26,546 nucleotides of DNA from CAIMZW01 sp037130455 (GCA_037130455.1 JBAXSZ010000020.1:1-26546); one strand, 5' to 3'; numbered from the stretch's first letter, positions 15,412-22,678 are shown. Translations and numbers: made by a program. Notes: generated from the sequence alone by a model not told the origin.

Positions 15412-16691
15412 ATGAGATCCCTGACCGAAATAGTTTGCAGGCGACCAGGACCAACACCGATTGCGCTCATTGGAGCGCCAGAAATTTCTTCCAGGTACTT
15501 CACATAAGCCTGAGCATTTGCAGGAAGATCTTCAAAGGTTTTCGCCGAAGATATATCTTCTTGCCAACCAGGTAGATATTCATAAATTGGTTTTGCATGG
15601 TGGAAATCCGATTGCGAAGCTGGAAGTTCTTCCACCCGAGTTCCATCGATCTCATAGGCCACGCAGACTGGGATCTTCTCCCAACCACTAAGAACATCTA
15701 GTTTTGTCAGGAAGAAATCGGTCAAACCATTAACACGAGTCGCATAACGGGCGATCGGCGCATCGAACCAACCACAACGGCGATTTCGACCAGTCGTTAC
15801 ACCAACCTCCCCGCCGATTGTGCGAAGTTTTTCGCCATCTTCGTCTAAGAGTTCGGTAGGGAATGGACCTGAACCGACTCGGGTCGTATAAGCCTTCAAG
15901 ATTCCAATGACACGAGTAATTTTGGTTGGTCCAATTCCGGAGCCAGTAGATGCGCCACCTGCGGTTGGATTAGAAGAGGTGACGAATGGATATGTACCGT
16001 GATCGACATCTAAAAGGGTTCCTTGGGAACCCTCCAAAAGTACATACTTGCCAGCCTTCAATGCTTGATCTAAAAGCAAGCCAGTGTCGGTGACATAAGG
16101 TCGCAGAATGTCGGCGTACTGCAGGTACTCGTCAAAAATCTGCTCAACGTCCAAACCTTTTCGGTTGTAGACCTTGGTGAGAACTTGGTTCTTATCGCGG
16201 AGTGCGCCTTCGATTTTTTGCTTCAGGATTGAAGGGTCAAAAAGATCTTGGACTCGGATTCCGATTCGGTTGATCTTGTCGGCATATGCAGGTCCTATAC
16301 CCCGACCGGTGGTACCGATTTTCGAGTTTCCAAGGAAACGCTCTGAAACCTTGTCGATAGTGCGGTGATAAGGAGTAATTAAATGAGCATTGGTGCTGAT
16401 CTTCAATTTTGAAGTATCAATTCCACGCTCATTCAATCCCTTGATCTCTTGAAGAAGGACGGAAGGATCTATGACCACGCCATTTCCAATTACCGGGACA
16501 CAGGTAGGACTTAAGATTCCAGAAGGCAACAAGTGCAAGGCATATTTCTGATCGCCAATGACGACGGTATGCCCGGCATTATTCCCACCTTGGTATCGGA
16601 CAACGTAATCAACACGATCTCCTAGGAGATCGGTCGCTTTACCTTTGCCTTCGTCGCCCCACTGGGCACCTAACAGAACTATGGCAGGCAT
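15408..16691 (-). CDS. purA: Adenylosuccinate synthase (PurA)
   Basis: PurA makes adenylosuccinate from IMP, aspartate and GTP. The 427-residue enzyme has the P-loop GAQWGDEGKGKATDLL at 8-23 with the catalytic Asp13, and QGGNNAGHTV with His41. The IMP-site motifs TTGRGIGPAYADK and TTGRNRRCGWFD follow. The start is clear: the ribosome binding site AAGGAAGG lies five bases before ATG. Upstream, fbaA ends 37 bases away. I see no terminator in that gap, so purA is probably cotranscribed with fbaA, though an internal promoter cannot be excluded. Confidence 0.97.
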   Translation of the reverse strand: MPAIVLLGAQWGDEGKGKATDLLGDRVDYVVRYQGGNNAGHTVVIGDQKYALHLLPSGILSPTCVPVIGNGVVIDPSVLLQEIKGLNERGIDTSKLKISTNAHLITPYHRTIDKVSERFLGNSKIGTTGRGIGPAYADKINRIGIRVQDLFDPSILKQKIEGALRDKNQVLTKVYNRKGLDVEQIFDEYLQYADILRPYVTDTGLLLDQALKAGKYVLLEGSQGTLLDVDHGTYPFVTSSNPTAGGASTGSGIGPTKITRVIGILKAYTTRVGSGPFPTELLDEDGEKLRTIGGEVGVTTGRNRRCGWFDAPIARYATRVNGLTDFFLTKLDVLSGWEKIPVCVAYEIDGTRVEELPASQSDFHHAKPIYEYLPGWQEDISSAKTFEDLPANAQAYVKYLEEISGAPMSAIGVGPGRLQTISVRDLI

Positions 16692-16728
16692 TGTGGCCTT
16701 CCTTTATTAGTTGACGGCTTGAAATGGA

Positions 16729-17763
16729 TTAGGAGATGAGCGAAGTACCAGTAGAACGAAGATCTTCACATGCTTCAACAACACGCTTTGCAATTCCAGC
16801 TTCGGCAGCCTTACCCCAAGCGCGTGGATCGTAAGCCTTCTTATTTCCGACTTCGCCATCAATCTTCAAGACGCCATCGTAATTTTTCAACATGTGATCA
16901 GCGATTGGTCGGGTAAATGCATATTGCGTGTCGGTGTCAATATTCATTTTTACAACACCATAATCCAAGGCCTCGCGAATCTCTGAAAGCAAGGAACCAG
17001 AGCCACCATGGAAAACCAAATCCATTGGCTTGGAACCAGAAGGTAGCCCCTTAGTAGCGGCTACTGCATCTTGGAGAGTCTTCAGAATTTTTGGCTGGAG
17101 GACGACATTTCCTGGCTTGTAAACACCGTGGACGTTTCCGAAAGTTGCTGCAACCATGTACCGGCCGCGCTCACCCCAACCCAATGTTTCAACAGTAAGA
17201 AGTGCATCTTCTGGAGTGGAGTACAACTTTGCGTCGTGCTTTGCCTCAATTCCATCTTCTTCGCCTCCAACAACTCCAATTTCAATTTCCAAGAGTGTTC
17301 GGGCCGCTAAAGACTTATCAATGAGTTCGCTGGCAATGGTCATGTTCTCTGGCATAGAGACTGCAGAGCCATCCCACATATGGGAATTAAATAGCGGCGC
17401 CTTGCCGGATTTGATTCGATCTGCACCAAAGGCCAGAAGTGGGCGCATGAAGCCATCCAACTTTTCTGCTGGGCAGTGATCGGTGTGGAGCGCGATATTG
17501 ATTCCATAATTCTTTGCGACGATATGTGCGTACTCAGCTAAGGCCACTGCACCGTCGACCATATTTTTTACGGTTGAGCCGGAGAGATATTCCGCGCCGC
17601 CCCAAGAGATTTGAATAATGCCATCTGATTTTGCTTCTGCGAAGCCGCGTAATGCACCAATCAAAGTCTGTGAAGAGGAGACGTTGATGGCCGGATAAGC
17701 GAAGGCACCAGCCTTTGCCTTGTCCAACATTTCGGCGTAAATCTCAGGGGTTGCAATAGGCAT
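16729..17763 (-). CDS. fbaA: Class II fructose-bisphosphate aldolase
   Basis: A zinc-dependent aldolase of 344 residues, class IIA, that interconverts fructose-1,6-bisphosphate with glyceraldehyde-3-phosphate and dihydroxyacetone phosphate. LHTDHC at 92-97 supplies the catalytic Asp95 and zinc ligand His96. Other zinc ligands are His212 in GNVHGVY and His252 in VFHGGSGS, and an acidic loop IEIGVVGGEED lies at 160-170. The ribosome binding site GGGAG lies close before ATG. It is the first recognisable enzyme of the long minus-strand run, 37 bases before purA. Its upstream gap of 170 bases separates it from a candidate small gene on the same strand. Confidence 0.96.
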   Translation of the reverse strand: MPIATPEIYAEMLDKAKAGAFAYPAINVSSSQTLIGALRGFAEAKSDGIIQISWGGAEYLSGSTVKNMVDGAVALAEYAHIVAKNYGINIALHTDHCPAEKLDGFMRPLLAFGADRIKSGKAPLFNSHMWDGSAVSMPENMTIASELIDKSLAARTLLEIEIGVVGGEEDGIEAKHDAKLYSTPEDALLTVETLGWGERGRYMVAATFGNVHGVYKPGNVVLQPKILKTLQDAVAATKGLPSGSKPMDLVFHGGSGSLLSEIREALDYGVVKMNIDTDTQYAFTRPIADHMLKNYDGVLKIDGEVGNKKAYDPRAWGKAAEAGIAKRVVEACEDLRSTGTSLIS

Positions 17764-17900
17764 TTTTCATCTCCCAAATAATGATGTGGAATTCTCGGTG
17801 TAATTCTCAGACCGAAGGCACGCCATTGGGTCAGACGGTGAGGCTTACGCCCTATCCCACCACATTTTGGGGCGGATTGGAAAAAATCGGCCAGATTGCC

Positions 17901-17980
17901 AGCTTTTGGGCTAAAAAACAGCCCCGTCGACGACTAGTTCAGGCCCAAGAAGGTGAAAATCCGATCCAGCCCAAAAAAGC
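17901..17980. repeat. Inverted repeats with two alternative pairings
   Basis: TTTTGGGCT (17904-17912) is matched by its reverse complement AGCCCAAAA at 17968-17976. The same GGGCT can instead pair with AGCCC at 17920-17924 across a seven-base loop, so two hairpins would be mutually exclusive. The region covers the end of the candidate small gene and its downstream flank on the way to fbaA. No run of T follows the hairpin in either direction, so it is not a standard terminator. Confidence 0.35.
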
Positions 17981-18092
17981 CTAAATTGGAGTGGAGTAAC
18001 CCCCTCCCCACTTTCACAGCCACCTTGCCAACGGTGGTCACTATCGAGGTCACAAAGTGAACCCGAGAAAGAAGATTCAACGCAAAGCCCAT
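17934..18092 (-). CDS. Candidate small cationic, hydrophobic protein (52 residues)
   Basis: A possible gene in the 443-base gap between fbaA and acs. It begins MGFALNLLSRVHFVTSIVTT and ends GFFGLDRIFTFLGLN. The ribosome binding site AAAGGA is six bases before the ATG. The product is rich in Val, Leu, Phe and Gly, has positively charged residues (Arg9, Lys23, Lys27, Arg29, Arg43) and a single acidic residue, and could be an amphipathic or membrane-active peptide. I recognise no family. A longer reading beginning at 18227 is possible but would run across the acs promoter. A -10 box TAATCT on the minus strand (18139-18144) could drive it and perhaps the fbaA run downstream. Lack of a family match and its short length keep this tentative. 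Confidence 0.4.
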   Translation of the reverse strand: MGFALNLLSRVHFVTSIVTTVGKVAVKVGRGLLHSNLGFFGLDRIFTFLGLN

Positions 18093-18100
18093 TTCTATTC

Positions 18101-18133
18101 CTTTCGGTTGATGTAGAACTGATGTACCGAAAG
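18101..18133 (-). promoter_or_regulatory. Leader hairpin overlapping a ribosome binding site
   Basis: CTTTCGGT (18101-18108) and ACCGAAAG (18126-18133) are perfect 8-base complements separated by 17 bases. The loop holds the direct repeat TGATGTA at 18109-18115 and 18120-18126, 11 bases apart. Transcribed leftward, the 3' arm ACCGAAAG contains the first four bases of the small gene's ribosome binding site AAAGGA. The hairpin would therefore hide part of it. As DNA, the repeats 11 bases apart could instead be a protein-binding site. Confidence 0.45.
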
Positions 18134-18194
18134 TACGCAGATTAGAAAGGTCATTTTTATCGGCCGGGAGATAGTGGGGACAACTTTGCGCTGG

Positions 18195-18200
18195 TAATCT
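18195..18200 (+). promoter_or_regulatory. -10 box for a leaderless acs transcript
   Basis: TAATCT ends exactly six bases before the acs ATG, so the mRNA would be leaderless. There is no Shine-Dalgarno sequence. No good -35 box is visible (TAGTGG at the expected place), which often goes with activator dependence. A six-base inverted repeat GGAGAT/ATCTCC (18167-18172 and 18197-18202) overlaps the box and may be chance. I found no TGTGA-N6-TCACA site. Confidence 0.55.
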
Positions 18201-18206
18201 CCACAA

Positions 18207-20180
18207 ATGACTTCCGAGAACCTGCATGGTGATGCTGTAGAAAATCTTTCCTACGAAAATCGCACCTTTCCCCCTTCGTCAGAATTTATCGCTCAAGCCA
18301 ATGGGACGGCGGCGCTGTACACAGAAGCAGAGAACGACCGGTTAGCCTTCTGGGAGAACCAGGCTAAAAATTTGCATTGGGCTAAGCCTTGGGATCAAAC
18401 CTTGGAATGGAACCTTCCGTATTCCAAATGGTTCATCGGCGGGAAGATCAACGCTTCCTACAACTGCTTAGACCGACATGTTCTAGAAGGTCGCGGAGAT
18501 CGAGTCGCCTTTCATTTTGAGGGAGAACCTGGTGACACTCGAAGAATCACTTACTCGCAGATGCTTACCGAAGTTAAAAAGACAACAAACGCTTTGATCG
18601 AACTTGGCATTAAAGCCGGAGATCGAGTCGCAATTTATATGCCGATGATTCCTGAAGCGGCTATTGCCATGCTGGCTTGCGCTCGAATCGGTGCCGCGCA
18701 CTCGGTCGTCTTCGGAGGGTTTTCTGCAGACTCTCTGCTTTCGCGAATTCAAGATGCCGATGCTTCTTTGGTGATCACCTCTGACGGCGGTTATCGCCGT
18801 GGTGCACCGTTTGCATTGAAACCTGCCGTAGATGAGGCGCTCAAAGGCGAGCACAATGTACGAAATGTTTTAGTCGTACAGCGAACCGGCCAGGACACTG
18901 AATGGGTCGAAGGTCGGGATGTCTGGTGGCATGAAATTGTTGGACGCCAATCGGAAGAACATGACGCTGAATTTTTCGACAGCGAGCATGTTCTTTTCAT
19001 TCTTTATACATCGGGAACTACCGCAAAACCAAAGGGCATTTTTCACTCTACTGGTGGTTACTTAACCCAAGCGGCTTATACCCACAAAATGGTCTTTGAT
19101 TTGAAAGCTGAAACCGATGTGTATTGGTGTACTGCAGATATTGGATGGATTACTGGTCACTCCTACGTTGTTTATGGACCCATGATTAATGGCGCCACTC
19201 AGGTGATGTATGAAGGCACTCCAGATACACCAACAAAATCAAGAATTTTCGAACTCATTCAAAAATATAAAGTATCGATTCTTTACACAGCACCAACCTT
19301 GATTCGTACCTGGATGAAGTGGGGCGATGAATTCCCAAATTCGTGCGACCTAACTTCTCTTCGCGTTTTAGGTTCGGTCGGCGAACCAATTAACCCTGAA
19401 GCTTGGATGTGGTACCGCGACGTCATTGGCGGAAATCGTTGTCCAATCGTTGATACTTGGTGGCAAACCGAAACTGGTGGAATTATGATTTCACCACTAC
19501 CTGGCGTTACTGCAACAAAACCAGGTTCGGCAATGGGGGCAATCCCTGGAATAAGCATCGCCGTGATTGATGACGATGCCAACATTATGGGCAAGGGACA
19601 CGGTGGCTATTTGGTTTTAACAGAACCATGGCCGGCGATGTTGCGCGGAATCTGGGGTGAGCCAGAGCGCTACAAGGAGAATTACTGGTCTCGTTTTGAT
19701 GGCATGTATTTCGCTGGCGATGGTGCCAAGCTCGACGACGACGGAGCGATTTGGTTGCTGGGTCGCGTAGACGATGTCATGAATGTTTCTGGCCATCGAA
19801 TTTCGACTACTGAAGTTGAATCCGCCCTGGTCTCCCATGAAGCAGTTGCCGAAGCCGCTGTTGTCGGAGCTAAGGACGAAATGACTGGCCAGGGAATTGT
19901 GGCATTCGTTATTTTGCGTGGAGGAATTGACCATGCTGAAGGTGAAATTTTGGTTAAGCAACTTCGCGATCATGTTGCAAAAGAAATTGGACCGATCGCA
20001 AAGCCACGTCAAATCATGGTTGTTAATGAACTTCCCAAGACGAGAAGTGGAAAAATTATGCGCCGCCTTCTTCGAGATGTTGCCGAACATCGAGCCGTTG
20101 GCGATTCAACTACCTTGGCTGATCCAAATGTCATGAAACTGATTCAAGAGGGATTGAAAACAGGTAAATCAGAAGATTGA
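18207..20180 (+). CDS. acs: Acetyl-CoA synthetase (AMP-forming)
   Basis: A 657-residue adenylating enzyme that activates acetate to acetyl-AMP and then acetyl-CoA. It has an N-terminal ACAS domain (YNCLDRHV, GDRVAFHFEGE), the P-loop-like motif YTSGTTAKPKG at 267-277 with Ala in the usual Gly position (common in actinobacterial Acs, from memory), and the segment YWCTADIGWITGHSY. The core motif WWQTETGG follows, as does the hinge GRVDDVMNVSGHR. The C-terminus has PKTRSGKIMRR with Lys616, the lysine that protein acetyltransferases modify to switch Acs off. It is transcribed divergently from the candidate small gene and converges on the CvpA gene. The neighbourhood acs-CvpA-TlpA-nth-crp is as in mycobacteria. 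Confidence 0.97.
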   Translation: MTSENLHGDAVENLSYENRTFPPSSEFIAQANGTAALYTEAENDRLAFWENQAKNLHWAKPWDQTLEWNLPYSKWFIGGKINASYNCLDRHVLEGRGDRVAFHFEGEPGDTRRITYSQMLTEVKKTTNALIELGIKAGDRVAIYMPMIPEAAIAMLACARIGAAHSVVFGGFSADSLLSRIQDADASLVITSDGGYRRGAPFALKPAVDEALKGEHNVRNVLVVQRTGQDTEWVEGRDVWWHEIVGRQSEEHDAEFFDSEHVLFILYTSGTTAKPKGIFHSTGGYLTQAAYTHKMVFDLKAETDVYWCTADIGWITGHSYVVYGPMINGATQVMYEGTPDTPTKSRIFELIQKYKVSILYTAPTLIRTWMKWGDEFPNSCDLTSLRVLGSVGEPINPEAWMWYRDVIGGNRCPIVDTWWQTETGGIMISPLPGVTATKPGSAMGAIPGISIAVIDDDANIMGKGHGGYLVLTEPWPAMLRGIWGEPERYKENYWSRFDGMYFAGDGAKLDDDGAIWLLGRVDDVMNVSGHRISTTEVESALVSHEAVAEAAVVGAKDEMTGQGIVAFVILRGGIDHAEGEILVKQLRDHVAKEIGPIAKPRQIMVVNELPKTRSGKIMRRLLRDVAEHRAVGDSTTLADPNVMKLIQEGLKTGKSED

Positions 20181-20205
20181 TAAATTTAGCAATTAGCTAA
20201 ATTTA
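20181..20205. terminator. Hairpin between convergent acs and CvpA gene
   Basis: TAAATTTAGC (20181-20190), loop AATTA, then GCTAAATTTA (20196-20205): a perfect 10-base stem with a 5-base loop. It begins directly after the acs stop and covers the stop of the CvpA gene. The stem is AT-rich with only two G-C pairs and has no separate U-tract, so it may be a bidirectional terminator or an RNA 3'-end stabiliser. Confidence 0.6.
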
Positions 20206-20706
20206 CTTACCTTTCTTTGCCAGTGTGCCCTCAATTTGAGTGGTTATTTTCGTGATCACTTCTGGAGCATATTTATGAATCTGGGTATAAATCTGGCTGG
20301 TTGGCACATTCTTCTGTGCCCATACCCATGGCGAAAAAATCAGCAGCGCACTTACTAAATAAAAAATGATTAGTGAGCGAAGTACTGAAAAGATCCCACC
20401 AGCCAATGAGTCGAGCCACTTAAATGGACCGAAAAGAATTTTCGAATGAAAGAATTTTGCAACTCTTCTAAATAAATATTCCCCAATTGCGGCAGCGAAG
20501 AATATGGCAGTCAGTATTAGACCAATCTTGCTCCACACCTGAAGCCAACCTTTAACAAAATGCATGGAAAGGATTAACCCCGTCAGCCCACCCAACACAT
20601 AACCGACTGCCGAAAGTAAGGTGGCTATTAATCCGGCATGGTATCCGCGAAAAAAAGCAGCGATGATTAGCAGACCAGCGATCACATCAACCCAGTTATA
20701 GGTCAT
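20203..20706 (-). CDS. CvpA-family membrane protein
   Basis: A 167-residue protein with four or so hydrophobic helices and the CvpA start MTYNWVDVIAGLLIIAAFFRGYHAGL. The loop GPFKWLDSLAGGIFSVLRSL at about 93-112 is the family's second signature (LD...GG). In mycobacteria the gene at this place (Rv3671c, MarP) is a CvpA-like membrane domain fused to a periplasmic serine protease. Here the chain ends about 40 residues after the last helix with no protease domain, so only the membrane part is present. The ATG overlaps the TlpA gene's stop as ATGA. Proposed roles for CvpA proteins (transport, envelope stress) are uncertain. Confidence 0.85.
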   Translation of the reverse strand: MTYNWVDVIAGLLIIAAFFRGYHAGLIATLLSAVGYVLGGLTGLILSMHFVKGWLQVWSKIGLILTAIFFAAAIGEYLFRRVAKFFHSKILFGPFKWLDSLAGGIFSVLRSLIIFYLVSALLIFSPWVWAQKNVPTSQIYTQIHKYAPEVITKITTQIEGTLAKKGK

Positions 20707-21236
20707 AACGAAACCTTCAAGTATTTCCTCACCATATCAAAAAGCGCTTTATCCGAATGGATAGTTCCAATTTGGCGGTACTTCACTTTCCCGGCGCTAT
20801 CTATGAACCAAGTGACGGGAACACCTAAGCCAAAAATTCCCTTCGTCCGTCCATCAGGGTCAAAGAGTATGGGCCAGGTCATGCCATGGCTCAGAACAAA
20901 CTTTCTGCCCGACTCCATATTCTTTTCTTCCACATCAATACCTGCGATCGCAATTTTCTTAGTTGCCGCGAGCGCTCGGAAATGTGGGATCTCCTCTATA
21001 CATGGCGCACACCACGAGCCCCATACATTCACCACGATGGGTCCCCGCAAGGATTGAAAGGTTGCTCCAGCGCCACCGTCCAAACACGGCAACGAAGTAT
21101 CGGTTTTTTTAGCCGCCACATGAACCATCTTTGTGCAAGAGAGAACTTTCCCAGCAGAAGCCTGAACCTGACTGGGCAGAACCATGGCCACGAAAAGAAC
21201 GAGCATGCCGATACCGATTCTGGTCGCCATTTTCAT
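20703..21236 (-). CDS. TlpA-like thioredoxin-fold protein, exported
   Basis: A 177-residue protein with a signal peptide: basic MKMATR, hydrophobic core to about residue 20, cleavage likely near VQA-SA. The thioredoxin active site is WGSWCAPC with Cys76 and Cys79. GVPVTWFIDSAGKV holds the conserved cis-proline before the strand, as in TlpA/ResA proteins. Two further cysteines, Cys34 and Cys51, lie before the fold and may form a second disulfide. It probably reduces or handles disulfides outside the membrane (cytochrome or envelope proteins). The ATG overlaps the nth stop and its own stop overlaps the CvpA start, the order seen around Rv3673c in mycobacteria. Confidence 0.9.
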   Translation of the reverse strand: MKMATRIGIGMLVLFVAMVLPSQVQASAGKVLSCTKMVHVAAKKTDTSLPCLDGGAGATFQSLRGPIVVNVWGSWCAPCIEEIPHFRALAATKKIAIAGIDVEEKNMESGRKFVLSHGMTWPILFDPDGRTKGIFGLGVPVTWFIDSAGKVKYRQIGTIHSDKALFDMVRKYLKVSL

Positions 21237-21934
21237 CGAAAGTCCGCATCGCTTTTAACCATGGCCATGGCTTTAACTTTATCCATTTCGCCCATGCCGT
21301 AAGAAGGGCAGAGGTTCGCCAACGGGCAAGCCGCACAGGCTGGCTTTCGGGAATGACAGATCCGCCGGCCATGCCAGATCATTCGCTGAGAAAGATTGGT
21401 CCATTCCTTTTGTGGAATTAGTTCGGCGACAGCAAACTCCACTTTCACTGGGTCTTCTTCTTCGGTCCAACCAAAGCGGCGACTGAGCCGGCCAAAATGG
21501 GTGTCGACCGTAATTCCAGGAATTCCGAAGGCATGACCTAAGACCACATTGGCGGTCTTTCGCCCTACGCCAGCCAAAGTGATCAATTGTTCTAAGCTAC
21601 CTGGAACCTCGCCTTGGAAATCATTCATGATTTGCTCGCTGAGAGATTTAATATTTCGCGCTTTTACTCGGAAAAACCCGGTGGAACGGATTAACTCTTC
21701 GATCTCGGCCAGGGGAGCTCCAGCCATTCGTTTGGCAGTGGGAAACTTTCGAAAAAGCGCCGGGGTCACTTGGTTGACCCGTTTGTCCGTGCACTGGGCC
21801 GACATCACGACTGCAACCAAGAGTTGAAATGCGGAGCCGAAATCTAGTTCGCAGCGAACTTCGGGGTAACGCTTGGTAAGCACTCGATACGTCGCCCGAG
21901 CGCGCTTAGCTCGATCAGCGGCGCTTTCCGTCAT
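21233..21934 (-). CDS. nth: Endonuclease III
   Basis: A base-excision repair glycosylase/AP-lyase that removes oxidised pyrimidines from DNA. In the 233 residues, the helix-hairpin-helix LAGVGRKTANVVL carries the catalytic Lys126, and TVDTHFGRL has Asp144. The 4Fe-4S ligands are Cys193, Cys200, Cys203 and Cys209 with spacing C-X6-C-X2-C-X5-C, the standard Nth pattern. The start is ATG with no ribosome binding site, six bases after a -10 box, so the mRNA is probably leaderless. It is the first gene of nth-tlpA-cvpA, all joined by ATGA overlaps, and is divergent from crp. Confidence 0.96.
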   Translation of the reverse strand: MTESAADRAKRARATYRVLTKRYPEVRCELDFGSAFQLLVAVVMSAQCTDKRVNQVTPALFRKFPTAKRMAGAPLAEIEELIRSTGFFRVKARNIKSLSEQIMNDFQGEVPGSLEQLITLAGVGRKTANVVLGHAFGIPGITVDTHFGRLSRRFGWTEEEDPVKVEFAVAELIPQKEWTNLSQRMIWHGRRICHSRKPACAACPLANLCPSYGMGEMDKVKAMAMVKSDADFR

Positions 21935-21940
21935 TGGGGA

Positions 21941-21970
21941 AGGTTACGCCGTTTGGAACTGCCCGACCAA
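21941..21970 (-). promoter_or_regulatory. nth promoter
   Basis: Read on the minus strand: -35 TTGGTC (21965-21970), 18 bases, -10 TAACCT (21941-21946), then six bases to the nth ATG. The transcript would be leaderless. The -35 box lies between the -35 and -10 boxes of crp on the other strand. Confidence 0.55.
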
Positions 21971-21982
21971 AGGGCATAAACT
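21953..21982 (+). promoter_or_regulatory. crp promoter
   Basis: -35 TTGGAA (21953-21958), 18 bases, -10 TAAACT (21977-21982), then six bases to the GTG start of crp, so a leaderless mRNA is predicted. The two promoters of this divergent pair are interleaved, and RNA polymerase probably cannot occupy both at once. Confidence 0.6.
21960..21976. promoter_or_regulatory. Dyad between the crp promoter boxes
   Basis: TGCCC (21960-21964) and GGGCA (21972-21976) form a perfect inverted repeat with a seven-base spacer lying exactly between the crp -35 and -10 boxes and over the nth -35 box. It could be an operator. It does not resemble the CRP/GlxR site TGTGA-N6-TCACA, so it would be for another protein, or chance. 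Confidence 0.35.
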
Positions 21983-21988
21983 CTTTTT

Positions 21989-22678
21989 GTGACTAATCAG
22001 ACAGATGAAGCCGTTGTACGAACCGCCCCACTTTTTAGCGCTTTAGACGATGCTGATGCATCTTCGTTGCGCTCCTCTATGGTTGAAATCAAAATCAGCC
22101 GAGGCGATACCTTGTTTAAAGAAGGCGATGAAGGCGATCGACTTTATGTAGTTGTCGAGGGCAAACTGAAGTTAGGTACCTCCAGCACAGATGGCCGAGA
22201 AAACTTATTATCAATTCTTGGACCTGGTGAAATGTTTGGGGAACTTTCCCTCTTCGATCCAGGGCCACGTACGGCGACAGCGACTGCAGTTACTGACACC
22301 CGGCTTTTGGCACTTTCCCATGACCAAGTTATTGGTTTAGTCACCCGTTCACCACAAGTTGCACTTCAACTCTTGGAGCGATTAGCCCAACGGTTACGTC
22401 GAACCAACGAAGTTCTTGCCGATCTAGTTTTCTCTGATGTGCCTGGTCGAGTCGCGAAAGCGCTGATGGATCTTGGCAGTCGCTTCGGAGTTCAACAAGA
22501 TGATGGTTTGCACGTAAACCATGAACTCACTCAAGAGGAATTGGCGCAGCTAGTTGGCGCATCTCGTGAAACCGTTAATAAAGCACTTGCAGATTTTGCT
22601 GGCCGTGGTTGGGTTCGATTGGAACCTAGGGCCGTTGTGGTTCTCGATTTTGAGCGTCTGAGCAAGCGCGGAAGATAG
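21989..22678 (+). CDS. crp: CRP/FNR-family regulator (GlxR-like)
   Basis: A 229-residue transcription factor very close to actinobacterial CRP (Rv3676) and GlxR. The N-terminal cyclic-nucleotide domain has GDRLYVVVEGKLKLG and the cAMP pocket FGELSLFDPGPRTATA at 83-98 (Arg94, Thr95). The dimer helix RLAQRLRRTNEVLADLVFSD is at about 131-150. The helix-turn-helix, TQEELAQLVGASRETVNKAL at 181-200, has the Arg-Glu DNA-contact pair conserved in CRP proteins. It starts with GTG. It is probably a global carbon regulator responding to cAMP. The gene lies divergent from nth and converges on the acyltransferase gene with two bases between stop codons. Confidence 0.95.
   Translation: MTNQTDEAVVRTAPLFSALDDADASSLRSSMVEIKISRGDTLFKEGDEGDRLYVVVEGKLKLGTSSTDGRENLLSILGPGEMFGELSLFDPGPRTATATAVTDTRLLALSHDQVIGLVTRSPQVALQLLERLAQRLRRTNEVLADLVFSDVPGRVAKALMDLGSRFGVQQDDGLHVNHELTQEELAQLVGASRETVNKALADFAGRGWVRLEPRAVVVLDFERLSKRGR

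Noticed and set aside
17764..17933. Purine, ZTP or other known riboswitch ahead of fbaA
   Set aside because: I could not match the conserved core of any riboswitch I know; only short inverted repeats are present.
18037..18060. Possible CRP site (TCACTATCGAGGTCACA) upstream of acs
   Set aside because: The two half-sites are in the wrong orientation and spacing for TGTGA-N6-TCACA, and the site is about 150 bases from the acs start, inside the candidate small gene.
19617..20090. 157-codon open frame on the minus strand
   Set aside because: Antisense shadow of the acs C-terminal domain; low-complexity Asn/Ser/Phe composition and no ribosome binding site.
20252..20259. GTGATCAC palindrome
   Set aside because: It lies inside the coding region of the CvpA gene, well away from any promoter; likely chance.
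20886..21302. 138-codon open frame on the plus strand
   Set aside because: Antisense to the TlpA gene and the end of nth, both of which have complete motifs.
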